A DNA stretch of 49,486 nt from Labilibacter marinus (GCF_001659685.2 NZ_LXYE02000040.1:1-49486), one strand, 5' to 3'; positions 25,138 to 34,514 are shown, counted from the stretch's first letter. Notes: a model not told the origin generated them from the sequence alone. Translations and numbers: made by a program.

Positions 25138-27645
25138 ATGATTGATAAATTAAAATCATCCTTACCCTACATCGGAACTGTATTACTATTTATAGTTTTA
25201 AGTTTCACTTACTTTAGTCCTGTACTAAAAAATAAAACACTACTTCAGGGTGACGATAGTCATGCTATAGGAATGGCTCAACAGCTGAAAGAGTATCAAA
25301 AAGAAACTGGAGAAACAGCACAGTGGAGCAATAGTGCATTCAGTGGAATGCCAGCCTACCAAATAAAAGGAGATAGTTCTAAAAACCTATTTTGGTATTT
25401 AAATAGAGTTAGTCGATTAGGTATGCCATATCATACGGTAGCTATTTTGTTTCTGTATTTACTGGGTTTCTTTGTATTTATGATCAGTCTTAAAATGGAC
25501 TGGCGCTTTAGTCTTGTTGGTGCCCTTGCTTTTGGTTTTGGGTCCTATAATCTTATCATAATTGTGGCTGGTCATATTACCCAAGCCTACACCATTGCTT
25601 TAATGGCTCCTGTAATAGCGGGTATCATATTTACTTACAATAGAAATATGTGGGTAGGTGGATTAATTACCACCATTGGATTGGGTTTGCAAATAGCATA
25701 CAATCATATACAGGTTACTTATTATTTGGCCTTAATGATTATGATATTAGTGATCTTTAGGTTAATATATGCTTTAGTTCACAAAACTTTTAATCATTTT
25801 GCAAAAGCTTCAGCAGTGCTTGTGGTAGCAGGTCTTTTAGCTATACTTCCGAATATAACCAATTTATGGACCACCTATGAATACGGGAAGTTAAGTATTC
25901 GTGGTAAATCAGAAATTGTAAAGGAAGGAGAGAAAGAGCACAGTGGTTTAGATAAAGGTTATGCGCATGCTTGGAGTTTAGAGCGTCAAGGAACATGGAC
26001 CTTTATGGTGCCCAATGTTGTTGGAGGAGCATCGGAGCCTATTGCGAATAATAAATCAGCATTGAGTAAGGTTGAGAGTCAATTTAAAGAAACCGTTGGC
26101 GGTCAGAGTCAATATTGGGGAGGACGCCCATTTACTTCTGGGCCTGTTTATGCAGGGGCGGTTGTTTGTTTTTTATTTATGCTGGGTATGTTCTTTTATC
26201 GTGGCCCAGATAAATGGTGGTTAGTGGCTGCTACTATTTTCTCCATCTTTTTAGCTTGGGGTAGACACTTTCCTGCATTCACCGACTTTATGTTCTATAA
26301 TTTTCCATTATACAACAAATTTAGGACGGTAGAAATGGCTACGGTAATTGCTTCCTTAACTATACCTACTCTAGGGTTTTTAGGTTTAAGAGAAATATTT
26401 AATAATCCTCAATTAGTAAGAGAAGCCAATTGGAAGTTTTTTGCAGCTTTTGGCTTAACAGGAGGGGTCAGTATTTTGTTTTACCTTTTTCCTAATGCAT
26501 TTTTCACTTTTATAAGTGATACTGAGTTGACTGCAATAGTTCAGCAAAAACAACAGGTAATGCAGCAGAATGCAGCACAAGCTAGTCAGGTTGGAACTTA
26601 TTTCGACGGTATTTTACGTAACTTAAAAGTTGCACGTGCAAGCTTATTAACTGGAGATGCTTTTAGGTCTTTTGCTTTTATTTTAATCGCCTCTGGTTCT
26701 GTTTGGTTTTATGTGACTAATAAACTTCCGGGTAAATATTTAATTTGGGGGCTAGGTTTATTGATTTTAGTAGATCATTGGAGTGTTGATAAGCGTTACT
26801 TAAATAACGATCATTTTCAAAGTAAAAGAAAAGTAGGGCAGGAGTTTAACCCTTCTAAATCGGATGATGCTATCAATCTACAAAAGAAAGATGGAGATAG
26901 AGTATTTACAGTTTATCGCGATCCATTTAAGGAAGTTGTTACATCTTATCATCATGAGTCTATAGGAGGTTATCACGGAGCCAAATTGCGTAGATATCAG
27001 GATTTGATTGAGCGATATATGATGAATGATTGGCAGAGTATTGTTTCTATATTGCAGAAGCAAGGGACAGCTCAAGAAATTCAAGGAGAATTACAAGATA
27101 TGCATGTACTAAACATGCTTAATGCCAAGTTCTTGGTGTATAGTCCTAATGCAGATCCAATCGTTAATTATAACGCTTTAGGTGATGCTTGGTTTGTAAA
27201 AGGAGTTTACCCCGTTGAAGCACCTATTGGAGCTATTGAGGCCTTGGATTATGTACCTTTGAGAGAACAAGCAGTTGTTAATATTGAGGAATTCAAAGAC
27301 CTGGTTAATTATAAGGTGGATTCAGTATCTGGAACACTGACTCTAAATACCTATGAGCCTAATTATTTAACGTATGATTATAATGTGCCTCAGGATCAGT
27401 TAGCGGTATTTTCACAAGTGTATTATCCTAAAGGTTGGAAAGCATTTATCGATGGAGAAGAAGTAGATATTAAAAGAGCCAACTATGTTTTAAGAGCAGT
27501 CATGCTTAAAGCGGGTAAACACAAGTTAGAGTTTAAGTTTGAACCAAAGTCTTTTGCTATTGGTCAAATGATATCGCTAATAAGCTCACTGATCATATTA
27601 GCATTAATTGCACTAGTGGCATTTAAAGCTTACAGAAAGAAATAG
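25138..27645 (+). CDS. YfhO family integral membrane protein
   Basis: An 835-aa protein with about 12-13 membrane helices and a C-terminal periplasmic domain followed by a last helix (about 808-830). The first loop after helix 1 carries LLQGDDSHAIGMAQQLKEY with the acidic residues typical of GT-C type enzymes; SAFSGMPAYQI follows. The C-terminal YYPKGWKAFIDGEEVDIKRANYVLRAV block is diagnostic for YfhO. Gram-positive YfhO is linked to glycosylation of lipoteichoic acid. The substrate in Bacteroidota is not known. Confidence 0.88.
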   Translation: MIDKLKSSLPYIGTVLLFIVLSFTYFSPVLKNKTLLQGDDSHAIGMAQQLKEYQKETGETAQWSNSAFSGMPAYQIKGDSSKNLFWYLNRVSRLGMPYHTVAILFLYLLGFFVFMISLKMDWRFSLVGALAFGFGSYNLIIIVAGHITQAYTIALMAPVIAGIIFTYNRNMWVGGLITTIGLGLQIAYNHIQVTYYLALMIMILVIFRLIYALVHKTFNHFAKASAVLVVAGLLAILPNITNLWTTYEYGKLSIRGKSEIVKEGEKEHSGLDKGYAHAWSLERQGTWTFMVPNVVGGASEPIANNKSALSKVESQFKETVGGQSQYWGGRPFTSGPVYAGAVVCFLFMLGMFFYRGPDKWWLVAATIFSIFLAWGRHFPAFTDFMFYNFPLYNKFRTVEMATVIASLTIPTLGFLGLREIFNNPQLVREANWKFFAAFGLTGGVSILFYLFPNAFFTFISDTELTAIVQQKQQVMQQNAAQASQVGTYFDGILRNLKVARASLLTGDAFRSFAFILIASGSVWFYVTNKLPGKYLIWGLGLLILVDHWSVDKRYLNNDHFQSKRKVGQEFNPSKSDDAINLQKKDGDRVFTVYRDPFKEVVTSYHHESIGGYHGAKLRRYQDLIERYMMNDWQSIVSILQKQGTAQEIQGELQDMHVLNMLNAKFLVYSPNADPIVNYNALGDAWFVKGVYPVEAPIGAIEALDYVPLREQAVVNIEEFKDLVNYKVDSVSGTLTLNTYEPNYLTYDYNVPQDQLAVFSQVYYPKGWKAFIDGEEVDIKRANYVLRAVMLKAGKHKLEFKFEPKSFAIGQMISLISSLIILALIALVAFKAYRKK

Positions 27646-27669
27646 AGTTGAGAAATAAAACGATAGATG

Positions 27670-27696
27670 AGGGAGCTTAATGCTCCCTTTTTTTTT
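27670..27696 (+). terminator. Rho-independent terminator after the YfhO gene
   Basis: GGGAGC (27671-27676) pairs with GCTCCC (27682-27687) around TTAAT, followed by nine T. It lies 25 bp past the stop codon and before the convergent phosphatase gene. Confidence 0.85.
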
Positions 27697-27704
27697 GCTG
27701 CAGA

Positions 27705-28937
27705 TTATTTGAATTCGATACCTGTAATAGTAATATCATCAAATACAGAGCCTGTTTCTAATTGGTCTTTAATAAGTTCTTTTAAGGCAGTCATGTTACT
27801 CTCAATACTCTCTTCATTTGAGATAATTTCTTCAATCGGTTCCATGCCCGATTCAATTTGATCGCCATTTTCAAGTTCAACTAAACCATCTGTAAAGGCT
27901 AAAAATTTTGCATTACGAGGCACTCTGATCTTACCTAATTCAATGGCTGGTATATCATCAAGCATACCTAAACCAATGCAACCCTTATCAAGGTTATTTA
28001 GCGTCTTTTTCTTAGGATCGAAAAGTATCGGAGGTAAATGCCCCGCGTTAATATAAGTAAGCTTACGCGTGATGGTATTGTATTTGCCCAAAAACATGGT
28101 GATAAATTTCTCGTTATTGGCGCTCTGGTTTACCTTTTTGTTCAGTTGATGTGCTAACTTTTTTAAGTTGATATTAGGCGTATATAATGTGCGAAATACC
28201 GCTTGAAAGTTAGACATTAACATGGCAGCAGATATTCCTTTTCCAGATACATCGGCAATGCAAAAACCTAATACGCTTTTTGAGAGACGAATGAAATCGT
28301 AATAATCACCTCCAACTTCAAATTGAGGATGATAAAAAGTATGGATATTGTATTTGTTACTAACGGGTAAATGGTTATCAGCAGGAACCAGTTTTGTCTG
28401 AATCCTTGAAGCAAGCTCCATCTCCTTACGCATAATCTCTTGCTCAAGCAAGGCATTCTGCATTCTCTTATTCTCAATAAATACAATAATAAGGTTAGAG
28501 ATAATTTGAATGAGCTTTAAATGCTTTATGGTAGGACTAATGCCCGTATGTTCTTCATCCACATCTCCAATTAGTACAAAGCCTATCGCTTTATATCTAT
28601 GAAATAATGGAATAACGGCATCAAATCCTTTTAGTTGAGGCGGGTGAGAAATAGTAATGTTTTCAATATTTTGATATTGAATCAAATCGCGTTCAACATC
28701 AATGTCACCTACTTCTGCTTTGGTAACACCAGAGTTAAGCAGGTTTTTCCAAACGTCATCCGCATTGGTAAAAACCAAAATTTTGCCTACTTCTAATTCT
28801 TCACGTAAAAGTATTTCAAATTCAGAGAGCAAATCGTCAATACTATGATCCTCATTAATTGTTTGAGCAATATCAAGAAGTATATTTAATCTGTCTTTAA
28901 ATAATCGAAGTCTTTTTTTCTGAAGTTGGGTTACCAT
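27705..28937 (-). CDS. PP2C-type (SpoIIE/RsbU) serine phosphatase with N-terminal GAF-like domain
   Basis: A 410-aa cytoplasmic protein. Residues of about 15-165 look like a GAF sensor domain. A short coiled-coil linker (about 160-185, EMELASRIQTKLVP) leads to the phosphatase domain with the metal-binding motifs GGDYYDF, IADVSGKGISAAM, NAGHLPPI and LAFTDGLVELEN. Such enzymes dephosphorylate anti-sigma antagonists or STAS proteins. The partner is not adjacent; the STAS-like protein at 7804 is only a remote possibility. Confidence 0.9.
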   Translation of the reverse strand: MVTQLQKKRLRLFKDRLNILLDIAQTINEDHSIDDLLSEFEILLREELEVGKILVFTNADDVWKNLLNSGVTKAEVGDIDVERDLIQYQNIENITISHPPQLKGFDAVIPLFHRYKAIGFVLIGDVDEEHTGISPTIKHLKLIQIISNLIIVFIENKRMQNALLEQEIMRKEMELASRIQTKLVPADNHLPVSNKYNIHTFYHPQFEVGGDYYDFIRLSKSVLGFCIADVSGKGISAAMLMSNFQAVFRTLYTPNINLKKLAHQLNKKVNQSANNEKFITMFLGKYNTITRKLTYINAGHLPPILFDPKKKTLNNLDKGCIGLGMLDDIPAIELGKIRVPRNAKFLAFTDGLVELENGDQIESGMEPIEEIISNEESIESNMTALKELIKDQLETGSVFDDITITGIEFK

Positions 28938-29062
28938 AAATTATTTAGAGTATTCTTATACGAGGCGTTAAGTTATTAATTTTTTTTGAGCTAGTGAAGG
29001 TGAATCTCTTATTTATGACTCTTTGTGCTTTTTATAATTAAATAGCGTCAACTATATTTAAT

Positions 29063-29092
29063 AAAAAAAAGCCTTGCGGTAACAAGGCTTTT
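29063..29092 (-). terminator. Terminator after efp
   Basis: GCCTTG (29071-29076) pairs with CAAGGC (29083-29088), with A and T tracts at both ends. On the minus strand it is followed by eight U and lies 14 bp beyond the efp stop. Confidence 0.8.
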
Positions 29093-29105
29093 ATGTGCAT
29101 GCTGC

Positions 29106-29675
29106 TTATTTTTTTACACGTTCAACATATGAACGGTCGCGTGTATCAACTTTAATCCAGTCTTCGGTATTTACGAATAAAGGAACCATAATTTGTGAAC
29201 CTGTATCAATAGTAGCTGGTTTTAATGAGTTAGTAGATGAAGTGTCTCCACGTACACCTGGCTCAGTATAAGTTACTTCAAACTCAATATACATAGGAAG
29301 CTCAACCGATAATGGAGTTTCTGTGTCTGCATGATATATTATTTCACACGCCAAGCCATCTTTTAATAAATCATGATTTTCAATAATCTTTTCTTCGATA
29401 GATACTTGCTCGTATGATTCATTATTCATGAAAACATAACCCATATCATCCTTATATAAGTATTGATAAGAACGTCTTTCAACTCTTTGCTCATTAATTT
29501 TATGTCCAGCTGAAAAAGTGTTGTCAATAACTTTTCCTGTTGAGATACTTTTAAGTTTAGTACGAACAAAAGCTGGGCCTTTACCCGGTTTTACATGCTG
29601 AAACTGCACAATTGCAAACAAATCATTTTTAAATTCGATGCACATCCCGTTTCTAATATCAGCTGTAGTTGCCAT
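29106..29675 (-). CDS. efp: Elongation factor P
   Basis: The 189-aa tRNA-shaped factor rescues ribosomes stalled at consecutive prolines. Its three domains are visible: N-terminal KOW-like domain with HVKPGKGPAFVRTKLK (the tip lysine K32 in PGKG, the residue modified in many bacteria), the OB domain around EYEQVSIEEK-like strands, and the C-terminal GDTSSTNSLKPATIDTG with the conserved signature. Full length. It has its own promoter box and terminator. Confidence 0.96.
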   Translation of the reverse strand: MATTADIRNGMCIEFKNDLFAIVQFQHVKPGKGPAFVRTKLKSISTGKVIDNTFSAGHKINEQRVERRSYQYLYKDDMGYVFMNNESYEQVSIEEKIIENHDLLKDGLACEIIYHADTETPLSVELPMYIEFEVTYTEPGVRGDTSSTNSLKPATIDTGSQIMVPLFVNTEDWIKVDTRDRSYVERVKK

Positions 29676-29716
29676 AGTGTTATAAATTAATTCTTTGTAA
29701 ATACAATATCGTGGTG

Positions 29717-29724
29717 CAAAAATA
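29717..29724 (-). promoter_or_regulatory. Candidate -7 box for efp
   Basis: The minus strand reads TATTTTTG, a match to TAnnTTTG, 41 nt before the efp ATG. Confidence 0.45.
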
Positions 29725-29770
29725 TACCAAATCCTTTAAATTGCTAATATTTATTGCGATTAATCTATGC

Positions 29771-30562
29771 CTATTTGCCAAAAGCATTTTTTAATCCTTT
29801 GTGTTCTATGAGTTCGCAGCTAAAGGATCCTACCTTAAGATTAACCTTGGCTTTTATAGGAATGTGGTTTTTGTCGCGCGTTACCCAAATTTTCATATCT
29901 TCTTCAGTTTCAAAGGCTCGTCCTACTTCTGTAACAGGATGAAAGAGATAGCATTCCGTTCTTCCAAAATTAGTGCTGATGGTTTGGTTGCCCATATATT
30001 TAATTTTTAAGGGAAATATCTCATCATCAAAATAAGTCGTAAATTCTAGTATTTCACCTTTCTTCATACTATCGTTAAACCTATATCTACGCGCAAAATA
30101 AAAAGCAGAAACAATATCATGAATGTTAGGAGGCACCCTTACTTCGCCTGATTTTTTGCTCTGAATTTTAATAGAATCCTGATATAACGAATCGTAATTA
30201 TAAGTTACTTCGTTATAATATTTGTATTTACCTTCGCGGATATCTCTAACCGATTTTAATGGCTGGTCAGAATCGGGGTTGATAAAGCTGAGGTATTTAT
30301 CTCTTACTTTAAAAACTGCGTCAATCATGCCCGAGGTTTTTGCAAATAACTCTAGCTCATGGGTATTATATCCATTCCATAAAGTATCTTTAACACTAAA
30401 AGAGATATAGCCGCCTTTAACAAAACCATATTTTAATGAATAGGTAAGTTTTTCTCCTGGTTGGTAGGCTATATTACCGTTCAAATCTCGTTCTGACGCA
30501 AACGTATTTTGGGCACACAGAATAAAAATACTTAATAATACTGAAGCGAGTAGTTTATACAT
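29771..30562 (-). CDS. DUF3108 domain-containing periplasmic protein
   Basis: A 263-aa protein with a signal peptide (LLSIFILCAQNTFA) and the DUF3108 signature AYQPGEKLTYSLKYGFVKGG at the mature N-terminus. The strands KYKYYNEVTYNYD, EFTTYFDDEIFPLKIKYMG and IWVTRDKNHIPIKAKVNLKVGS complete the lipid-binding-like barrel. The family is common in Bacteroidota and Proteobacteria and has no proven role. It lies 50 bp downstream of tsaB on the same strand, possibly co-transcribed. Confidence 0.85.
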   Translation of the reverse strand: MYKLLASVLLSIFILCAQNTFASERDLNGNIAYQPGEKLTYSLKYGFVKGGYISFSVKDTLWNGYNTHELELFAKTSGMIDAVFKVRDKYLSFINPDSDQPLKSVRDIREGKYKYYNEVTYNYDSLYQDSIKIQSKKSGEVRVPPNIHDIVSAFYFARRYRFNDSMKKGEILEFTTYFDDEIFPLKIKYMGNQTISTNFGRTECYLFHPVTEVGRAFETEEDMKIWVTRDKNHIPIKAKVNLKVGSFSCELIEHKGLKNAFGK

Positions 30563-30612
30563 AGTTAATGATTTTAGGATTTAACTATTGGTAAAACAAT
30601 TTTCAGACCAAA

Positions 30613-31320
30613 TTAGAATATCTTCTTTTTAGGTGTCGTGGCTACAAAGTCTTTCAAGTAAAAAGGTTCAAAATAAGCCACATCAACAAAATCTTGCAGT
30701 TCAAACTTAGCATGTGCAATATTTACCATGTTACGTGCCAGCGGAGCTTGACCGTCCAAGAAAATAGCGTTGCTGCTTTTGATGGTTTCTTTACATTTTT
30801 CAGCTCCATCACCCAAGAAAACAATGGAGCTTTCTTTCAGTTCATCTTGATAACTATCTTCTTCAATTATTTCGGCACTAATTTTATCTTTCATTTTCAT
30901 GCTGGCATCAAAAAGTACAGTATATACTTCCATTCTGCGGGCATCAATCATCGGACAAAACATTGTGTTTTCATCAACTTTACCTTCCAATTCAGGATGA
31001 TTAATTACTGATTGAGCCAAGCTTTCTAATGAAGTGATGGCAATTAATGGCTTAGATAAGGCATAGCAAATTCCTTTTGCCACAGAAACACCAATGCGTA
31101 AACCAGTGTATGAACCCGGGCCACTACTTACTGCTACTGCATCAATATCCTGAATAGAAATATCTTCTAGTTCATTAAATAACTCCTGAATAAAAATTGT
31201 AAGGTGAGTTGCATGGGAATTTGCTTCAAACAATTCCTTTTTTGCAATTATTGTATTGTCCTTTGATAAGCAAACCGAACATACCTTTGTAGATGTCTCA
31301 AGTGATAGAATCAACGCCAT
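30613..31320 (-). CDS. tsaB: tRNA threonylcarbamoyladenosine biosynthesis protein TsaB
   Basis: The 235-aa ASKHA-fold protein has ILSLETSTKVCSVCL at its N-terminus and AVSSGPGSYTGLRIGVSVAKGICYAL near 64-90, the TsaB signature. It partners TsaD and TsaE in making t6A37 on ANN-decoding tRNAs. It ends with the Pro/Lys-rich TTPKKKIF. The length is normal. Confidence 0.94.
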   Translation of the reverse strand: MALILSLETSTKVCSVCLSKDNTIIAKKELFEANSHATHLTIFIQELFNELEDISIQDIDAVAVSSGPGSYTGLRIGVSVAKGICYALSKPLIAITSLESLAQSVINHPELEGKVDENTMFCPMIDARRMEVYTVLFDASMKMKDKISAEIIEEDSYQDELKESSIVFLGDGAEKCKETIKSSNAIFLDGQAPLARNMVNIAHAKFELQDFVDVAYFEPFYLKDFVATTPKKKIF

Positions 31321-31341
31321 AAATTAATGCTTTTAAGTATG

Positions 31342-31349
31342 CAAAAATA
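31342..31349 (-). promoter_or_regulatory. Candidate -7 box for tsaB
   Basis: The minus strand reads TATTTTTG, a perfect TAnnTTTG, 21 nt before the tsaB ATG. Confidence 0.5.
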
Positions 31350-31385
31350 ACATTTTTGGCTGCAATTACATCTTTGCTGCAAAAC

Positions 31386-31420
31386 AAAAAAGAGTCATTC
31401 CGACTGGATGACTCTTTTTT
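31386..31420 (+). repeat. Hairpin of leader unit D
   Basis: AAAAAAGAGTCATTC (31386-31400) pairs with GGATGACTCTTTTTT (31406-31420) around CGACT, with one U-G pair. The stem sequence differs from units A and B while the AAAAAAGAG/CTCTTTTTT ends are kept. In the minus direction it may also terminate the 31532 gene. Confidence 0.7.
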
Positions 31421-31441
31421 ACTTAACCTAAACCCTAATTT

Positions 31442-31486
31442 ATGAAAAAAAACTTACTCTCTTTTTGCCTGATGATACGCCTTTAA
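31442..31486 (+). CDS. Tiny leader ORF of unit D (14 aa)
   Basis: ATG 31442 encodes MKKNLLSFCLMIRL with TAA at 31484-31486. The first six residues equal those of unit B. The peptide resembles the first part of a Bacteroidota signal peptide. The leader before it (ACTTAACCTAAACCCTAATTT) matches the other units. No gene in the same direction follows before 34515, so this unit is solitary. Confidence 0.4.
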   Translation: MKKNLLSFCLMIRL

Positions 31487-31531
31487 TAATGTTATAGTTA
31501 CATACTTAACTTTTATTAACATTAAAATGTG

Positions 31532-34345
31532 CTAATTGGCTTTAAGTACCTTTCCATGAAGAACCTTATTTGGGGTAAGAATTTTATAGAAAAAGATATT
31601 TTCGTGACTTGTACCTCCTGTAATCTTAAAAGTGTAATTAATAGCTGACTTTAAGGTTCCGTTATACAATGTTTGTACTTTATTGCCATATATATCGTAT
31701 ACAAAAATATCTGCATACGTATCTTTTTCTACCATTACATCAAGTAAGCCTTCCGTTACAAATGGGTTTGGATAAATTTGTGCTGATATTCCTTTTTCAG
31801 ATGGTACCTCATTTACTAAGTTGATAGTTTGTGTAGTAAAATTGTTAGCAGCTTTATATGCCACTATAATATGATCTGGAAAGTAATTATTACCATCAGG
31901 ATTACTGAAACATACTTCAAAAGTTACCTTGAAGTTATCACTTCCATTTTGTCCAAAGCCTGAAATGTCATCAACTTTCAAACCATATATACCTGTTTTA
32001 GGGTCAGTGAGATTTGATTCCATTTTCCAATTCTCTGAGTTCTCAGCTGAAACAACCCATCCATTATTAAGCCCAATTGTTAAATGCGATAATTCATGGG
32101 CACATTCTCCGTTTGTATGAACCCGCATTTCAAATAAATAGCAATTATCGTTTAAGTGTTGGATTTTTTCTATGCTGGAAATAAAACAGTCGTCGTTATA
32201 TTCAGGAATGGAATCAATAGGGGTTTCATTTTCTCCGTTATCACTGTTATCGCAATTTATGGTAATAGTGTCGGCATCAAAACATCCTTCATCATTAAAT
32301 ACAGAATATATCACTTGTGCTTCACCAATTCCTGCATCAAAAATCATCATATTAATAGATTCTGAGTTGATGATATATGAATCATTATTCAGGATTTCCC
32401 AATTGTAAGATGAAGAACCTGTAGAGATGGCTTCGATTGAATTATTTTCCGTTTCACAAGAGAAGTTAGGTATGTCTGTGATTTTCGCTTGAACTATGCT
32501 AATGGAATCAATAACAATTTCGATACTGTTTGTACATCCATTATTATCTATAACTTCCGCAGTATAACTTCCAGAAGATAGATGATCTCTATTCTGCATA
32601 GTAGCGCCATCATTCCATATATATCGATACGGTTCTTCTCCTCCAGAGCTGATTAATTGGACAGAACCCGTTTTTTCTCCACCGCATGCTGGTTGTGCTA
32701 CATTGGCGATTACTGAAATATTTGAAACAACATTATTAATGGAGACTGTATGCGTTTTTTCACAACCTAAGGCATCTATAACAGTGAAAGTATAATCTCC
32801 AATTGCTGTTACTGTCAAGGGTAAAATTACAATTTCTCCATTCAAATATACCTTGTAATTTGGTGTTCCACCGTTGATGGTTAAATCAATTTCTGCAGAA
32901 GTATTTTCTACACTACAATTGCTTCTTAGTATAGAATGGTTGATGTTAATTTCTGGCCTACCCGCAAGATTAATAGTTCTGGATGCTGAGCAACCATAAA
33001 TATCGGTAACCGTAACTCGATAACTACCGCTTGAAACATCTGTTAACTTCTGAATTGTATCACCTGTATTCCATAAATACGTGTATGGTTCATTGCCATA
33101 AGTAACATCCGCTATGCCAACCTCGCCATCAGTTTCGCCAAAGCAAGTTGGATTTAAGACCGAAGTACTTAGCATCATCTTTTTAATGCCAATATAGGTA
33201 GATGCTTCAGCTGTGCATCCGTTAGCATCGGTAACGCTTAGACTATATCTTCCTGAATTTAATTGAGACAAGTTTGTTGTAGTATCTTGTGTTGACCATA
33301 CATAAGAATATGGCTCTTCACCACCCGTTACAATGCTTTCTACGGTTCCTTCACCTTCCTGATAGCATTCTAGGAAATTTGGTTTTAAGGTAGCCTTAAA
33401 ATCCGTTTCTTCATTTACTTCAAACGTTTTACGAAGGCTGCAACCATTAGCATCTATTATTTGTAGGGTATAACTTCCGCCATAAATGTTTTCAAGTGTA
33501 TTTGAAGTTTTACCATTGTTCCAATAATACTGGTATGGCGCTGTGCCACCTGTTACATTTAAGCTAAGTGATCCATTGTTATTATTGCAAGAAGGAGGAG
33601 TTATAGATGCTTCGACCGATAAGGATGCTTCTGGCTGTATCAAGGTGGCTTCAAGTTCAACAGAGTTGCCAGATGCATCAGTAACTAATACGAAATAGGT
33701 GCCAGCCTTTAAATTAGAAATGCTACCGTTAGTGTTGCCGTTACTCCATTGGTATGCGTACGGAGGGATACCATCCTTTACTTCAACAGAAAGGTTTCCA
33801 TTATTTCCTCCAAAACAGGAAACATGATTTGCAATTAAATGGGCTGATAATTTTTGTGATAATTCTATATCTTCATAAAATACACAGGTACCCGCTTTGT
33901 AGGCTACTTTAAAACCTTCCGTCATTAAATTAATACAATCGGAGTTTGCACAAATGGTATAGGATATTGTAAATGAAGCTTGTTTTTTATCTTCCCCAAA
34001 CCCTTGAATGTCGTCAATTTTAAAGCCATTAATTCCAGTAGTAGGATCTTTGGAAGGGGATTCTATTTTCCAGCCTTCCGAGTTTGTTATGTTGCTAACC
34101 TCGCCGCAAGGAATTTCAACTGAATAATGAGAAAGAGCAAACTTGCATTCTGTAGAACTTGTTATTTTAAGTTGGATGTTGATGCAGTCGTCATCTACGG
34201 TATACTCTATCACCTCTGTGCTGAAACAATTGATACATTCTTTATGATTACCAGCGTGAAGATGGAAAGGAAAATTCAAGCTTATTATAAATGATAATAC
34301 AAGCAAAAACTTCCAATAATTAGGAATAAATTTATGACTTAACAT
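31532..34345 (-). CDS. Secreted SprB-repeat protein with T9SS type A sorting domain
   Basis: The 937-aa protein has a signal peptide ending near HLHAG. A domain near 52-150 shows SEGWKIESPSKDPTTGINGF and KIDDIQGFGE. Six SprB-type repeats of about 75-80 residues follow (about 175-630), each with a C-G-G-x3-V-GG-PY-Y-W-G pattern ending TVTDANGC. A second copy of the first domain (DPKTGIYGLKVDDISGFGQ) lies near 735-850. The C-terminal 85 residues (IYPNPFVTEGLLDV to HGKVLKAN) are a type A sorting domain, so it is exported by type IX secretion and attached or released at the surface. SprB relatives are gliding adhesins; here adhesion is inferred. Confidence 0.9.
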   Translation of the reverse strand: MLSHKFIPNYWKFLLVLSFIISLNFPFHLHAGNHKECINCFSTEVIEYTVDDDCINIQLKITSSTECKFALSHYSVEIPCGEVSNITNSEGWKIESPSKDPTTGINGFKIDDIQGFGEDKKQASFTISYTICANSDCINLMTEGFKVAYKAGTCVFYEDIELSQKLSAHLIANHVSCFGGNNGNLSVEVKDGIPPYAYQWSNGNTNGSISNLKAGTYFVLVTDASGNSVELEATLIQPEASLSVEASITPPSCNNNNGSLSLNVTGGTAPYQYYWNNGKTSNTLENIYGGSYTLQIIDANGCSLRKTFEVNEETDFKATLKPNFLECYQEGEGTVESIVTGGEEPYSYVWSTQDTTTNLSQLNSGRYSLSVTDANGCTAEASTYIGIKKMMLSTSVLNPTCFGETDGEVGIADVTYGNEPYTYLWNTGDTIQKLTDVSSGSYRVTVTDIYGCSASRTINLAGRPEININHSILRSNCSVENTSAEIDLTINGGTPNYKVYLNGEIVILPLTVTAIGDYTFTVIDALGCEKTHTVSINNVVSNISVIANVAQPACGGEKTGSVQLISSGGEEPYRYIWNDGATMQNRDHLSSGSYTAEVIDNNGCTNSIEIVIDSISIVQAKITDIPNFSCETENNSIEAISTGSSSYNWEILNNDSYIINSESINMMIFDAGIGEAQVIYSVFNDEGCFDADTITINCDNSDNGENETPIDSIPEYNDDCFISSIEKIQHLNDNCYLFEMRVHTNGECAHELSHLTIGLNNGWVVSAENSENWKMESNLTDPKTGIYGLKVDDISGFGQNGSDNFKVTFEVCFSNPDGNNYFPDHIIVAYKAANNFTTQTINLVNEVPSEKGISAQIYPNPFVTEGLLDVMVEKDTYADIFVYDIYGNKVQTLYNGTLKSAINYTFKITGGTSHENIFFYKILTPNKVLHGKVLKAN

Positions 34346-34477
34346 GTGTGTGTTGTTTTGTTTGTGTAGACTTTTCTACGGTTTGTGTATGTAAAAGTTT
34401 CTTTTGTCATAAAAATAAGCGCGAATATCAAAGATGCTATTTTATTTATCAAAGGATAAGTCGCATTTATATTTTGT

Positions 34478-34485
34478 TATTTTTG
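34478..34485 (+). promoter_or_regulatory. Candidate -7 box for the deaminase-protease operon
   Basis: TATTTTTG matches TAnnTTTG, 29 nt before the ATG at 34515. Confidence 0.5.
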
Positions 34486-34514
34486 TGCTTCTGGTTTTAT
34501 TTTAAAACAATTAA

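Noticed and set aside
84-31420. Leader-unit hairpins seen only as ordinary terminators
   Set aside because: A could end the 136 gene and D the 31532 gene, but B and C have no upstream gene in their direction, and all four are followed by the same leader and ATG.
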